From positions 2,046,001 through 2,110,000 of the forward strand of contig NZ_CP027846.1 in assembly GCF_003019255.1 (NCBI RefSeq): DNA of 64,000 nucleotides, given 5' to 3'. Shown piece after piece: positions 9,101-17,376 of this stretch. Within the stretch, counting starts at the first letter, position 1, and every line of letters starts with the position of its first letter. The notes beneath the pieces were generated by a model. The model saw only the letters and a program-made list of their open reading frames with translations, made no database searches and had not been told where the DNA came from. A program made the position numbers and the translations under genes. Source of the stretch: Staphylococcus kloosii (GTDB lineage Bacteria; Bacillota; Bacilli; Staphylococcales; Staphylococcaceae).

Positions 9101-9614
9101 GCATACCTTTACCGCCACCGCCACTTGTCGCTTTAATCATTAATGGATAACCAGCTTCTTCGGCAAATGATTTGGCTGCCTCAAAAGTTTCTACTGGTCC
9201 ATCCGTACCTGGAATAACAGGTAAATCAGCTTTGATAGCAGTTTCTCTAGCTTTCACCTTATCTCCGAACATATCCAAATGTTCAAGTCTTGGGCCAATA
9301 AATTTTATGCCCTCTTCTTTACAACGGCGTGCAAAAGTTTCATTTTCACTTAAAAAGCCATAGCCTGGATGGATAGCATCAACTTCTGCGCGCTTAGCTA
9401 CTTCGATAATTCTCTCTATATTTAAATAACTATCTGCCGGTCCTAAATCTTCACCGACTAAGTATGATTCGTCCGCTTTATATCTATGTAAAGATCCTTT
9501 ATCTTCATTTGAATATATAGCAACTGTTTGAATATCTAATTCAGTTGCTGCCCTAAAAATTCTAATTGCAATTTCCCCACGATTAGCTACAAGTAATTTA
9601 TTTATGTTTTTCAA
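6159..9614 (-). CDS. pycA: Pyruvate carboxylase
   Basis: The 1151-residue single-chain enzyme carboxylates pyruvate to oxaloacetate with ATP and bicarbonate. Domain order: biotin carboxylase (LLVANRGEIAIR at the N-terminus, glycine-rich ATP loop SGGGGKGMR near 165, FIEVNPRVQVEHT near 288), carboxyltransferase (TDTTFRDAHQSL near 540, HLHTHDTSGNG near 740), and a C-terminal biotin carrier with the biotinylated lysine in ITEAMKMETT near 1112. The length matches the family. It is monocistronic, with a hairpin after it and about 330 non-coding bases before it. It replenishes the citric-acid cycle next to the respiratory genes. No disruption is seen. Confidence 0.97.
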   Translation of the reverse strand: MKNINKLLVANRGEIAIRIFRAATELDIQTVAIYSNEDKGSLHRYKADESYLVGEDLGPADSYLNIERIIEVAKRAEVDAIHPGYGFLSENETFARRCKEEGIKFIGPRLEHLDMFGDKVKARETAIKADLPVIPGTDGPVETFEAAKSFAEEAGYPLMIKATSGGGGKGMRIVRNADELEDAFHRAKSEAEKSFGNSEVYIERYIDNPKHIEVQIIGDEHGNIVHLYERDCSVQRRHQKVVEVAPSVGLTEEMRERICDAAVDLSNKIDYVNAGTVEFLVSGEEFFFIEVNPRVQVEHTITEMITGIDIVKTQILIADGEPLFGDRVNMPHQEDIKTLGYAIQCRITTEDPSNDFMPDTGRIIAYRSSGGFGVRLDAGDGFQGAEISPYYDSLLVKLSTHGLNFKQAQEKMDRSLQEMRIRGVKTNVQFLKNVIRNPQFISGDYTTKFIENTPELFEIEPSQDRGTKTLEYIGNITVNGFPNVEKRPKPEYEVTPTPKVSKKEIAQLSGTKQLLDDKGPKAVADWLKQQEDVLITDTTFRDAHQSLLATRVRTNDMMNIASKTAQVMKDNFSLEMWGGATFDVAYNFLKENPWERLERLRKAIPNVLFQMLLRASNAVGYKNYPDNVIKKFVKESADAGIDVFRIFDSLNWIDQMKVANEAVQEAGKISEGAICYTGDILNPERSNIYTIDYYVNMAKELEREGFHILAIKDMAGLLKPKAAYELVAELKSVVDIPIHLHTHDTSGNGLLLYKQAIDAGVDVIDTAVASMSGLTSQPSGNSLYYALNGFPRDMRADIEGMESLSQYWGTVRQYYSDFESDIKSPNTEIYKHEMPGGQYSNLHQQAKSLGLGNRYNEVKDMYRRVNFLFGDIVKVTPSSKIVGDMALYMVQNDLDEETVLKDGYKLDFPESVVSFFKGDIGQPVDGFNKELQKVVLKGETPLEDRPGEYLDPVDFESVRKELEEKQLKEVTEQDIISYVLYPKVYEQYMTTQEQYGNVSLLDTPTFFFGMRNNETVEIEIDTGKRLIITLKAITEPDEKGVRTIFFDMNGQARRIYIQDENVKANASVKPKADKLNPNHIGAQMPGSVTEVKIAEGENVKSGQALLITEAMKMETTVQAPFDGVVTKLTVQSGDAIESGDLLIEIEKEAVD

Positions 9615-9907
9615 ATCATGGTCCCCCTTAAATTTTTGAATTTTCTAAATAGTTAGATATATAACATTATATCAAAATGCGATGTTTGTATACAGTAAAA
9701 AATTATTCTTAGTGTTATTTTATACTAATGTATGTATAATTACTCGTATATTTACAATAGACATACCTTTATCTTATATGAAATTTGTGTGTCTACTATT
9801 ATATTATAATTTATCAACGCCTTTATAGCACCTATTTATACACTAATAAGTACTTTAAAATAGACATTTTTATGTTTGATCTTCATTTCATTTATTGTAT
9901 AAAAATA
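9615..9907. other. Intergenic region upstream of pycA
   Basis: About 290 AT-rich bases with no plausible gene. The GGGGGACCATG-type binding site of pycA (minus strand) is at its left end, and the ftsW terminator closes it on the right. I see no further clear operator. Confidence 0.5.
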
Positions 9908-9940
9908 AACAGGCATTACATCTAAAATGTAATGCCTGTT
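9908..9940 (-). terminator. ftsW: Terminator downstream of ftsW
   Basis: Perfect stem AACAGGCATTACAT / ATGTAATGCCTGTT with a 5-base loop. Minus-strand reading gives a T-rich tail (from AAAAATA at 9900-9906). Confidence 0.8.
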
Positions 9941-9946
9941 ATTTCG

Positions 9947-11182
9947 TTATCTACGTCTGTTTGTAGGTACAGATCGTATATTATAATTATTTTCTTTTTT
10001 ATAAGCTTCATCAATTTTAATTTGTTTGGCAGTTATTAGTAATAAGCCCATAGCTATACTTAAACTAATCATAGAAGATCCACCAAAACTAATAAATGGT
10101 AATGGCACACCGGTAAGTGGAATTGTACCAGAAATACCACCTAAGTTGACGAATGTTTGACTTCCAATATAACTAGCAACACCGACACAAACTAATTTAT
10201 AGAAATATGATGATGTTTTATTCGCAAGTTGGAAAGCTCTATAAACGATAAAGAATAGTAAGCAAATTACAAATAATCCACCAATAAGTCCAAGTTCTTC
10301 ACAAATAATTGAAAAGATAAAGTCTGTATGTGGTTCAGGTAAATAACCTAGTTTCATTATACTATTACCTAGCCCTCTACCAAATAAACCACCATTACCT
10401 ATTGCTAGCAGTGAGTTGGAAATGTGATAACCAGTACCTGCTTCATTACTAAATGGATTTAGTAAAGTACTGAAACGTGCAGTTAAGTAATGTGGTACTA
10501 AGCCAAATAGCAATGCCAAACCACCCACAACTACAACACCAATAACAATCACAAGTAAATATTTAACCGTTTTTTCAACACCAATTCCTGCATAAAATAT
10601 TATTGAGAAGAATATGATTATAATAAGTAATGTTTGTCCAACGTCTTTTTGTAACAATACTAAGCCAATACAAAATGCTGCTAGTACTATCGGCGACGTT
10701 AATAATTTAGGTTGCTTAAAAACTCTCGGTCTTTTCTTTTCAATCATATATGGTATGTAGAGGATTAATGCAATTTTTAACAATTCCGAAGCTTGTAAAT
10801 TCATAAACCCTAAGTTAATCCAACTTTTAGAACCATTAATATTACTACCAATCACAAGAGTTGCACACAATAACCCTACTATAATGAGCATCATCCATTT
10901 TTGAAATTTTGTCTGTTCCAAAAATTTAACATTAAGGAAAAATGCCATAAAGAATACGATTCCGAAACTCATAATAACGTAAAGTAATTGTCTAGAATAA
11001 AAATAAGTACCTGATACTGATATGCCACCAGTCAATGTACCTTTTGTAGCTGCAACCATACTCGCACTATAGACCATAACTAAGCCAATCATACATAATA
11101 AAATATATGTAACAACTAAAGGATAGTCAATGTACTTTGCATATTTTCCTACATGCCGTAGTATTTGCCTAATATTTTTCAT
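9947..11182 (-). CDS. ftsW: FtsW-type septal peptidoglycan glycosyltransferase
   Basis: A 411-residue SEDS-family membrane protein with ten predicted membrane segments. It polymerises lipid II at the division septum with a partner class B penicillin-binding protein. Family features seen are MVYSASM near residue 31, NGSKSWINLG near 112, the long outside loop with GYHISNSLLAIGNGG near 250, LPEPHTDFIF near 277 and GTIPLTGVPLPFISFGGSS near 357. The gene next to pyc in S. aureus is ftsW. The ATG at 11182 (MKNIRQIL) is chosen over 11194, which abuts the AAGTGG binding site. RodA paralogues share these motifs, so the FtsW label rests partly on position. Confidence 0.88.
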   Translation of the reverse strand: MKNIRQILRHVGKYAKYIDYPLVVTYILLCMIGLVMVYSASMVAATKGTLTGGISVSGTYFYSRQLLYVIMSFGIVFFMAFFLNVKFLEQTKFQKWMMLIIVGLLCATLVIGSNINGSKSWINLGFMNLQASELLKIALILYIPYMIEKKRPRVFKQPKLLTSPIVLAAFCIGLVLLQKDVGQTLLIIIIFFSIIFYAGIGVEKTVKYLLVIVIGVVVVGGLALLFGLVPHYLTARFSTLLNPFSNEAGTGYHISNSLLAIGNGGLFGRGLGNSIMKLGYLPEPHTDFIFSIICEELGLIGGLFVICLLFFIVYRAFQLANKTSSYFYKLVCVGVASYIGSQTFVNLGGISGTIPLTGVPLPFISFGGSSMISLSIAMGLLLITAKQIKIDEAYKKENNYNIRSVPTNRRR

Positions 11183-11347
11183 TGTAAATTTCATCCACTT
11201 CTAAAATAATATCATTTCTATATACTTAATTTATGTAAAAAATTTGAGCTACGCTTTATTAAGTATAAACTTTGCACGTTTTATTATAGCAACTTTACTG
11301 TAAATTCTCGAATAAAGTTGTAATGTATTTTGTAACTTTATAAAAAA

Positions 11348-11391
11348 AGTGACTAAAAATAAATCAACATACATTTGATTCTTTAGTCACT
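11348..11391 (-). terminator. Terminator downstream of ylaN
   Basis: A long stem with arms AGTGACTAAA and TTTAGTCACT outside and AATCAA / TTGATT inside. On the minus strand it is followed by seven T residues (A-run at 11342-11348). Confidence 0.8.
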
Positions 11392-11462
11392 AACTTGTCT
11401 CTATGTAGTTTTAATACAAACGATTAGCTTTTATATCATTAAACAAATACATTTAATACACA

Positions 11463-11738
11463 TTATACGTTTGTAAAAGCGTCATGAAGTTTAGACAATT
11501 CTTTTTCTAAACGAAGCATTAAATCTTTCCCTACTTCTTTATCTATTAACTCTAATTGAATGGCAAAATCAACTTCTTTTTGTAAGCCAAACATTTGAGT
11601 GTCTAGTACTTCTTCATATAATGGGCATTGAGGTAAAGTAAGATTGTCCATTTGAACTTTAATCAATTGTAAAATCCTGTCAGCATCTTTATTTAACTGG
11701 TCATATGCCGCATTATTTAGTTTTTGACTTTTTACCAT
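11463..11738 (-). CDS. ylaN: YlaN family protein (DUF1507), iron-linked Fur modulator
   Basis: A 91-residue soluble helical protein whose core LTLPQCPLYEEVLDTQMFG and LQKEVDFAIQL is the YlaN/DUF1507 signature. In S. aureus and B. subtilis, YlaN is essential under ordinary iron supply, binds ferrous iron and relieves Fur repression. The single cysteine (residue 58, in QCPLYEE) and acidic residues near it are conserved features of the family. The ATG at 11738 follows a GGGGGAATATGTC-type binding region. It is transcribed alone, with a strong terminator behind it. Confidence 0.9.
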   Translation of the reverse strand: MVKSQKLNNAAYDQLNKDADRILQLIKVQMDNLTLPQCPLYEEVLDTQMFGLQKEVDFAIQLELIDKEVGKDLMLRLEKELSKLHDAFTNV

Positions 11739-11842
11739 GACATATTCCCCCTATCAAATGTAACTTTATATTAAAATTCTATCCTACAAAGAATTAAAAA
11801 GCAAGTGAATTTATGTATTATACTTCATGAGTTAAGATATGC

Positions 11843-11927
11843 TAAAATAGTTAAGAGAAATTTTTTACCATTCAATTTGGTAAACTAAAATGGTTAATTT
11901 TACAACCATTGATATCATGGTTTTTTT
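11843..11927 (+). ncRNA. Candidate small RNA or attenuator leader
   Basis: An extended -10 box TGCTAAAAT (TG at 11840-11841, TAAAAT at 11843-11848) is followed by a hairpin TTTACCA / TGGTAAA (11864-11884) and a terminator hairpin AACCAT / ATGGTT (11904-11922) with seven T residues. No gene on this strand precedes it, so the terminator is otherwise an orphan. ATGGTT at 11890-11895 can also pair with AACCAT at 11904-11909, which would prevent terminator formation. Either a short RNA of about 70-75 bases or a regulated leader of the gene at 12070 would fit. I see no long -35 match. Confidence 0.45.
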
Positions 11928-12069
11928 CATTATTTTAAGCTTATGAAATTGTCAGAAAATAAAGTTTATAATATGTCATAAAAAAGACACAATTTCTATC
12001 TTTTATTTAATGCTTATCTAAATGGTATAAAATTTTTTACGAGTAATAAATTGATTAGGGAGTGGGAAA

Positions 12070-12552
12070 ATGATTCAAATTAAAGGCGCGGTTAAATTTC
12101 CAATTACTTTAGATAGTACAACGTGGATATTCGATGATCGCAAAGTAAAAATTGAAGATTTAGAATCTGGTATTTTTGAAGGTACTAAACCGATAGACTT
12201 CGAGGATAATAGAGAATGGAATCGTGCTATTCTTGAAGGACAAACAAATCCACCTACGTTAAATTCTGAAATTAAATATAAGAAAAATGCCATGCTTGAT
12301 GGCACTTTTGTAATAAATATGGCCACATTTTTCAAAAATGCTGAACCACATAACGATGCTAAATTAATACGTTTATCAAATGATAAAGACTCAATCGATA
12401 TAGATATCGAATTATTACCATATTTATTTTTCCAATTTGCTAGAGAAGGCAAAAGACTTTATGACGATAATGCGGTTGATAGTTTTATCTATACACCAGA
12501 ACAAGGCTATTCACAAAAATTCAACTATGTGACTAACATAGAGGTGATCTAA
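12070..12552 (+). CDS. Conserved staphylococcal hypothetical protein
   Basis: The 160-residue soluble acidic protein has no signal peptide or membrane segment. The N-terminal part (IKGAVKFPITLDSTTWIFDD) and middle (NREWNRAILEGQTNPPTLNS) are strongly conserved in the counterpart I recall from S. aureus, which lies at the same position between ylaN and typA. I do not recognise a catalytic motif, and the function is unknown. The ATG at 12070 follows AGGGAGTGGGAAA. Its stop codon overlaps the start of the next gene (TAATG), so the two are translationally coupled and may work together. Confidence 0.85.
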   Translation: MIQIKGAVKFPITLDSTTWIFDDRKVKIEDLESGIFEGTKPIDFEDNREWNRAILEGQTNPPTLNSEIKYKKNAMLDGTFVINMATFFKNAEPHNDAKLIRLSNDKDSIDIDIELLPYLFFQFAREGKRLYDDNAVDSFIYTPEQGYSQKFNYVTNIEVI

Positions 12553-12722
12553 TGATGATGACCGTACAATGTATAATTTGTGATACTAAAGTACTCATCG
12601 ACAAAAATACATTAGAAGCTAAACGTCTCCGTAACGACCCAATGCACACATTTATGTGCGATGAATGTAAAAGTCGTTTAGATTCACCTAAACAACGTAA
12701 ACAGCATATTAATTATAATTAA
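12552..12722 (+). CDS. YlaI-like small zinc-ribbon protein (DUF2197)
   Basis: The 56-residue protein has two CxxC pairs (Cys7/Cys10 and Cys36/Cys39), an EAKRLRNDPMHTFMC core and a basic tail, matching the YlaI/DUF2197 zinc-ribbon family of Firmicutes. Its role is unknown. Three consecutive ATG codons (12552, 12555, 12558) follow GAGGTGA at 12541-12547. The second and third have better spacing, so the real protein may be one or two residues shorter. The first ATG overlaps the stop of the preceding gene. Confidence 0.8.
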   Translation: MMMTVQCIICDTKVLIDKNTLEAKRLRNDPMHTFMCDECKSRLDSPKQRKQHINYN

Positions 12723-12732
12723 CGTTTTAAAA

Positions 12733-12776
12733 ACAAGGCCATTGTTATTTATTTAAATAACAATGGCCTTGTTTAT
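12733..12776 (+). terminator. Terminator downstream of the ylaI-like gene
   Basis: Long stem CAAGGCCATTGTTATT / AATAACAATGGCCTTG with a 6-base loop and T-rich flanks. Likely active in both directions. Confidence 0.8.
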
Positions 12777-12804
12777 TAATGACAAGTCTCAAAATTAATG
12801 CATA

Positions 12805-12836
12805 AAAAGGCCAATCAATCATTGATTGGCTTTTTA
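12805..12836 (-). terminator. typA: Terminator downstream of typA
   Basis: Inverted repeat GCCAATCAAT / ATTGATTGGC flanked by A5 and T5, adjoining the typA stop. Confidence 0.75.
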
Positions 12837-12837
12837 T

Positions 12838-14685
12838 TTATTCTTCGTCTTGCATCATTTGTTTAACACGTTTTGATTCTTTTTCACGCGCAGATTTTTC
12901 AAGAATTTTCTTTCTTAATCTGATGCTTTCTGGTGTAACCTCTACTAATTCATCGTCATTGATAAATTGTAGTGCTTCTTCTAGAGTTAATACTCTTGGA
13001 CGTTTCATTGTAACTGTTTGGTCTTTTGTAGCAGAACGTACGTTAGTTTGATGTTTAACTTTAGTAATATTAACTGTTAAGTCATTATCACGGTTATGTT
13101 CACCAACAATCATACCTTCATATACTTCAGTACCAGGTTCCATAAAGTTAGTACCACGATCTTCTAAACTCATGATCGCGTATGAACTTGCTTGACCTTG
13201 GTCCATTGAAACTAAAGCACCATTTCTTCTGCCGCCAATACGACCTTTGATACGTGGTTTAAATTCTTCAAATGTATGGTTAATAATACCGTACCCACGA
13301 GTTTGAGACATAAATTCTGTAGTATAACCGATCATACCACGTGCAGGCACCATAAAGATAATACGAGTTAGGCCATTATCTGTAGTAACCATGTCTAACA
13401 TTTCACCTTTACGTTGACCTAATGATTCAATAACTGCACCAGTATATTCTTGTGGTACTTCACATTGTACTCTTTCGAATGGTTCACATGTTACTCCATC
13501 AATATCTTTTAAAATTACTTGTGGTTTAGAAACTTGTAATTCATAACCTTCACGTCTCATATTTTCAATAAGGATTGATAAGTGTAGTTCACCACGACCA
13601 GCAACAATCCAAGTATCTGGAGAATCAGTTTGTGTAACTTTTAAAGAAACGTCTGTCTCTAATTGTTCATCAAGACGTTCTTGGATTTGACGTGCTGTTA
13701 CGAAATCACCTTCACGACCAGCGAATGGTGAGTTGTTAACTTTAAATGTCATTTCTAATGTAGGCTCGTCAATACGTAATACAGGTAAAGCATCTTGGTG
13801 ATCGTGTGGTGTCACTGTTTCACCAACGTTGATGTCTTCCATTCCTGATACGGCAATAAGGTCTCCGGCATGTGCTTCTTGCACTTCAACACGGTTTAAA
13901 CCAAAGTAACCAAAGATTTTAGTAACACGGAAGTTTTTCACTGTACCATCTAATTTAATTAATGACACATTGTCACCTACGCGCATTGTTCCTCTGAACA
14001 CACGTCCTACACCGATACGGCCAACATAGTCATTGTAGTCTAATAATGCTACTTGGAATTGTAATGGCTCTTCATGATTGTCTAGTGGGGCTGGAATATA
14101 ATCGATAATAGATTCGTATAGTGATTGCATTGTTTCGTCTTGTTTATCTGACTCTAAACTTGCAGTACCGTTAACAGCAGAAGCATATACAACAGGAAAT
14201 TCTAATTGTTCATCTGTAGCTTCTAATTCGATAAATAAGTCTAATACTTCGTCTACAACGCCTTCTGGTCTAGCAGAAGGTTTATCAATTTTATTTACAA
14301 CTACTACTGGTTTTAAATTTTGCTCTAATGCTTTTTTCAATACGAAACGTGTTTGTGGCATAGTACCTTCGTAAGCGTCTACTACAAGTACAACACCATC
14401 TACCATTTTCATAATACGTTCTACTTCACCACCAAAGTCAGCGTGCCCTGGTGTATCTAAAATATTAATTCTTGTGCCTTTGTAATCAACTGCAGTATTT
14501 TTTGCTAAAATTGTAATACCACGTTCTCTTTCTAAATCGTTTGAATCCATCGCTCTTTCATCTACATGTTCATTTTCACGGAACATGCCTGATTGCTTTA
14601 ATAATTCATCTACTAAAGTCGTTTTACCATGGTCAACGTGAGCGATGATTGCTATATTTCGAACATCTTCTCTTAAATTAGTCAT
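12838..14685 (-). CDS. typA: Ribosome-associated GTPase TypA/BipA
   Basis: A 615-residue translational GTPase of the TypA/BipA family, acting in 50S assembly and in stress or cold growth. G-domain motifs: G1 AHVDHGKTT near residue 16, G2 RERGITI near 53, G3 DTPGHADFGG near 77 and G4 NKIDKP near 131. An EF-G-like domain II follows, and the BipA-specific C-terminal region contains RGMIGYTTEF near 435 and GRIGGRRNGALVSM near 475. Length is normal. It is monocistronic, with its ATG at 14685 behind GAAAGGAAATTATTGA. Confidence 0.97.
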   Translation of the reverse strand: MTNLREDVRNIAIIAHVDHGKTTLVDELLKQSGMFRENEHVDERAMDSNDLERERGITILAKNTAVDYKGTRINILDTPGHADFGGEVERIMKMVDGVVLVVDAYEGTMPQTRFVLKKALEQNLKPVVVVNKIDKPSARPEGVVDEVLDLFIELEATDEQLEFPVVYASAVNGTASLESDKQDETMQSLYESIIDYIPAPLDNHEEPLQFQVALLDYNDYVGRIGVGRVFRGTMRVGDNVSLIKLDGTVKNFRVTKIFGYFGLNRVEVQEAHAGDLIAVSGMEDINVGETVTPHDHQDALPVLRIDEPTLEMTFKVNNSPFAGREGDFVTARQIQERLDEQLETDVSLKVTQTDSPDTWIVAGRGELHLSILIENMRREGYELQVSKPQVILKDIDGVTCEPFERVQCEVPQEYTGAVIESLGQRKGEMLDMVTTDNGLTRIIFMVPARGMIGYTTEFMSQTRGYGIINHTFEEFKPRIKGRIGGRRNGALVSMDQGQASSYAIMSLEDRGTNFMEPGTEVYEGMIVGEHNRDNDLTVNITKVKHQTNVRSATKDQTVTMKRPRVLTLEEALQFINDDELVEVTPESIRLRKKILEKSAREKESKRVKQMMQDEE

Positions 14686-14782
14686 TCAATAATTTCCTTT
14701 CTCGATTAAATTCCCACTTTTAATTGCAACTTAATTATTATATCATATAATTGATTAAAGAAAACAAAAAGGTGTGGTAGGG

Positions 14783-14974
14783 ATGCAACAAAAAAAATCA
14801 AAAGCTATATTTTGGGTACTCGCAGTAGTAGCCATCATATTCTTATTATTATTTAGTTTTAGCTTAGCAGCTACAAATGTTCCATTGATGATTTTAACAC
14901 TTATATTGTTCATTGCAACATTTGGCGTTGGTTTCACTTTAAAAAAGAAATATCGTGAAAACGGCTGGCTATAA
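14783..14974 (+). CDS. YlaF-like small membrane protein (DUF5325)
   Basis: A 63-residue protein with two hydrophobic segments (about residues 9-29 and 33-50) and a basic C-terminus KKKYRENGWL. It resembles the DUF5325/YlaF family found beside typA in Bacillus and Staphylococcus. Function is unknown. The ATG at 14783 is used, with AAAGGTG at 14768-14774 as binding site. The in-frame GTG at 14774 overlaps that site. It is divergent from typA across about 100 bases. Confidence 0.75.
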   Translation: MQQKKSKAIFWVLAVVAIIFLLLFSFSLAATNVPLMILTLILFIATFGVGFTLKKKYRENGWL

Positions 14975-15029
14975 TAATTTATAGTGACTACTTGTCTAAC
15001 AAGGTCAATTCACTAAATTATTGCTTTTT

Positions 15030-15070
15030 AAAAAACTAATCCATGTAGTTTACATGGATTAGTTTTTTTA
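15030..15070. terminator. Bidirectional terminator between ylaF-like gene and inositol-phosphatase gene
   Basis: Stem AAAAACTAATCCATGTA / TACATGGATTAGTTTTT with a 3-base loop, T-rich on both strands. It serves two convergent genes. Confidence 0.85.
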
Positions 15071-15087
15071 TTTTATAAACACATTTA

Positions 15088-15900
15088 TTATTTGAATCGT
15101 TCATGAAGTGCAATCAATGTATCTTTATAATTATCAAAATAATTATGAATTAAATTTTCATGCAAACTTGAATTAGCTACAACGACCGAATTCGGATGTA
15201 AAATAGACAATGGTTCGCCTAACATATTCGTAGCTCTTCCATTAACTTCATTTAAAATTATCATTCCACCTGCGAAATCCCACGGTTGCAATCTAGGCGT
15301 AATATAGGCACCTAATTTACCCGTTGCAACATAAACAATTTCTAACGCCGCAGAACCATAAGCTCTTGCGCTTCTTGAGTCTTCTACAATCGGCTGTAAC
15401 ATAGGCCCTAATTTAGGTTTAGTTAACCAGTTTGGATTAATACCTATAATACTCTTCTCTAAAATATCTTCTATTAAAGTTGGTAATAAGCGCTCATTTT
15501 CATATGCACCCTCGCCTGCTTTACAATGATATAACACGTTATTAATAACATCGTATACAAACCCAGCATAAGGTTCACCATCTTTAAAAATACCAATAGA
15601 AATTGCAAAGTTTTCTTGCTGATGCACAAAATTTAATGTGCCATCAATCGGATCCACGACCCATACAACACCACTTGTTTCCGATAGATCATGCCCATGC
15701 CCTTCTTCTCCGATAACGGCATGATTAGGATAAGTTTTTTTTATATTATCGAACAGAAATTTTTCTGTTGCTTTATCTACATTCGTGACTAAATCGTTTG
15801 GATTGGATTTAGTTTCAATTTCAATTTCTTGTTGCATAATTTTGGTAACATTATTACCCGCTTCTAATATAAGACCTTTTGCAAACTCATATACAGTCAT
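15088..15900 (-). CDS. Inositol monophosphatase family protein (SuhB-like)
   Basis: The 270-residue protein carries the full Li-sensitive phosphatase signature: GEEGHG near residue 71, WVVDPIDGTLNFVH near 89 (metal-binding Asp residues and the following Thr), and the C-terminal motif LQPWDFAGGMIIL near 205. The family hydrolyses phosphate from inositol phosphate or related small molecules such as NADP(H) or sugar phosphates. Substrate cannot be told from sequence, and staphylococci have little inositol metabolism. The ATG at 15900 follows TAGGAGATGATTTA. It is monocistronic. Confidence 0.88.
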   Translation of the reverse strand: MTVYEFAKGLILEAGNNVTKIMQQEIEIETKSNPNDLVTNVDKATEKFLFDNIKKTYPNHAVIGEEGHGHDLSETSGVVWVVDPIDGTLNFVHQQENFAISIGIFKDGEPYAGFVYDVINNVLYHCKAGEGAYENERLLPTLIEDILEKSIIGINPNWLTKPKLGPMLQPIVEDSRSARAYGSAALEIVYVATGKLGAYITPRLQPWDFAGGMIILNEVNGRATNMLGEPLSILHPNSVVVANSSLHENLIHNYFDNYKDTLIALHERFK

Positions 15901-16102
15901 TAAATCATCTCCTAGCTTAAATTGTATTATACATTAAATGCTTCTATAAAAAATGTCATATGCATAGAAAAAGTAAAATAAAATTTTTTCTTCTTTATTT
16001 AAAATAAAAAATTGCGTTACGTATAAAGCTAAGGCAATGTTTCTAAACAATGAATATGCTACAATATCAACAACTATAGTTATAATTATGTTGGAGGTTA
16101 AT

Positions 16103-16714
16103 ATGACTAAATATATATTTAAACCCAAAGATTTCAAAGCATTTACAGTACCAGGATTAGACGACAGAATGGCAGCACTCGAAGAACATGTGCGTCCTCA
16201 ATTAAACAATTTAGGTGAATATTTCGCCCAATATCTAGAAACTCAAACTGGAGAAGTGTTCTATCCACACGTTGCAAAACATGCGAGAAGAAGTGTAAAC
16301 CCACCTAAAGACACTTGGGTAGCTTTTGCGACGAATAAACGTGGTTATAAAATGCAACCACATTTCCAAATTGGATTATTTGAAGAACAATTATTTGTAA
16401 TGTACGGCGTCATGCATGAAGCAAAAGATAAAGCACAACAAGTAAAAGTATTTGAAGATCAATTCAATCAACTTAAAAATCTTCCCGCCGATTACAGTGT
16501 AAGTTTAGACCATATGAGTCAAGAAAAAACACTAATTAAAGATATGGATGATTCAAGTTTACAAAAAGCCATTGATCGCGTTAAAAATGTTAAAAAAGGC
16601 GAATTTTTCGTTGCAAGAACATTACAACCTGGCGCAGATGATTTAAAAAGCGACAAAGCCTTTATCTCATTCCTAGAAGATACATTCACTCAATTACTTA
16701 AATTTTATGCTTAA
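16103..16714 (+). CDS. DUF1054 / UPF0637 family protein
   Basis: The 203-residue soluble protein matches the UPF0637/YktB family (MTKYIFKPKDFKAF start, EVFYPHVAKHARRSVNPP near 52, FQIGLFEEQLFVMYGVMHE near 88). Family members are structurally known but functionally unassigned. The ATG at 16103 follows TTGGAGG; longer in-frame starts upstream have no binding site. It lies divergent from the inositol-phosphatase gene and convergent with the DUF4064 gene, a neighbourhood also seen in S. aureus. Confidence 0.88.
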   Translation: MTKYIFKPKDFKAFTVPGLDDRMAALEEHVRPQLNNLGEYFAQYLETQTGEVFYPHVAKHARRSVNPPKDTWVAFATNKRGYKMQPHFQIGLFEEQLFVMYGVMHEAKDKAQQVKVFEDQFNQLKNLPADYSVSLDHMSQEKTLIKDMDDSSLQKAIDRVKNVKKGEFFVARTLQPGADDLKSDKAFISFLEDTFTQLLKFYA

Positions 16715-16739
16715 TATTATATTTCATCTTAAATAACAT

Positions 16740-16776
16740 TAAAAGCAGCGCTGTAATAAATACAGGCTGCTTTTTT
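16740..16776. terminator. Bidirectional terminator
   Basis: Arms AAAGCAGC and GCTGCTTT with an inner CTGT / ACAG step and T-rich tails both ways, between two convergent genes. Confidence 0.75.
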
Positions 16777-16793
16777 AATAGATAGAATTTAAC

Positions 16794-17279
16794 TTAATAA
16801 ATATATGGATCGTCTTTTTTCTTATTTAAATCTTGTTCTGGATTCCATTGCTGTTGATTGTGGTTAGTACCATTGGTCTTACCTTGTTTAATATTATTGT
16901 TATTATCTTTTTTAATAAATAACTTAACCGCAACAATTATCCATAACACCATCGCTACTAAATTAGTAACAAAAAGACTAACGACTGCTGCAATGATAAA
17001 TAGTACACCTGCCAAAACGCGATTATTTTTCATTATTAGCGTTGCAATTATAGCTAGAATAATTACTACTGCTAAAATGATCGTTTGAATCAAATAGCTC
17101 ATAAATAATAAATCTGGCGAGAAAGTTTGTCCTTGTGCTTGAGACATTTCATTAAACACCTTTTTAAATTCTTTAGTATTTGTGTTTAATAGTAGCACAC
17201 CTAATAACACGATTAATAAATATAAAATACTTAAACCATTACCAATCCACGCCAATATTTTTTCGGTCTTTCTATTCAT
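16794..17279 (-). CDS. DUF4064-like membrane protein (short form)
   Basis: A 161-residue membrane protein with four hydrophobic segments (about residues 10-30, 58-82, 86-103 and 105-121) and a short hydrophilic tail rich in Asn, Gln and Lys (residues 122-161). The start MNRKTEKILAWIGNG and the layout resemble the N-terminal half of the protein at 19040-20245, so the two look like paralogues on either side of mntH. The ATG follows AAAGGAGGTAAGTT. Role unknown; the tail likely faces the cytoplasm. Confidence 0.75.
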   Translation of the reverse strand: MNRKTEKILAWIGNGLSILYLLIVLLGVLLLNTNTKEFKKVFNEMSQAQGQTFSPDLLFMSYLIQTIILAVVIILAIIATLIMKNNRVLAGVLFIIAAVVSLFVTNLVAMVLWIIVAVKLFIKKDNNNNIKQGKTNGTNHNQQQWNPEQDLNKKKDDPYIY

Positions 17280-17376
17280 AACTTACCTCCTTTTATTCAC
17301 AATTATTATTTTATCAAAATTACTATATCACCAAAAGACTTATATAACTACTTAAAATAACTACAAATTATAATTT

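Noticed and set aside
12075..12452. 125-codon open frame antisense to the gene at 12070
   Set aside because: It mirrors a conserved coding gene, has no binding site and reads as low-quality protein; shadow of the sense strand.
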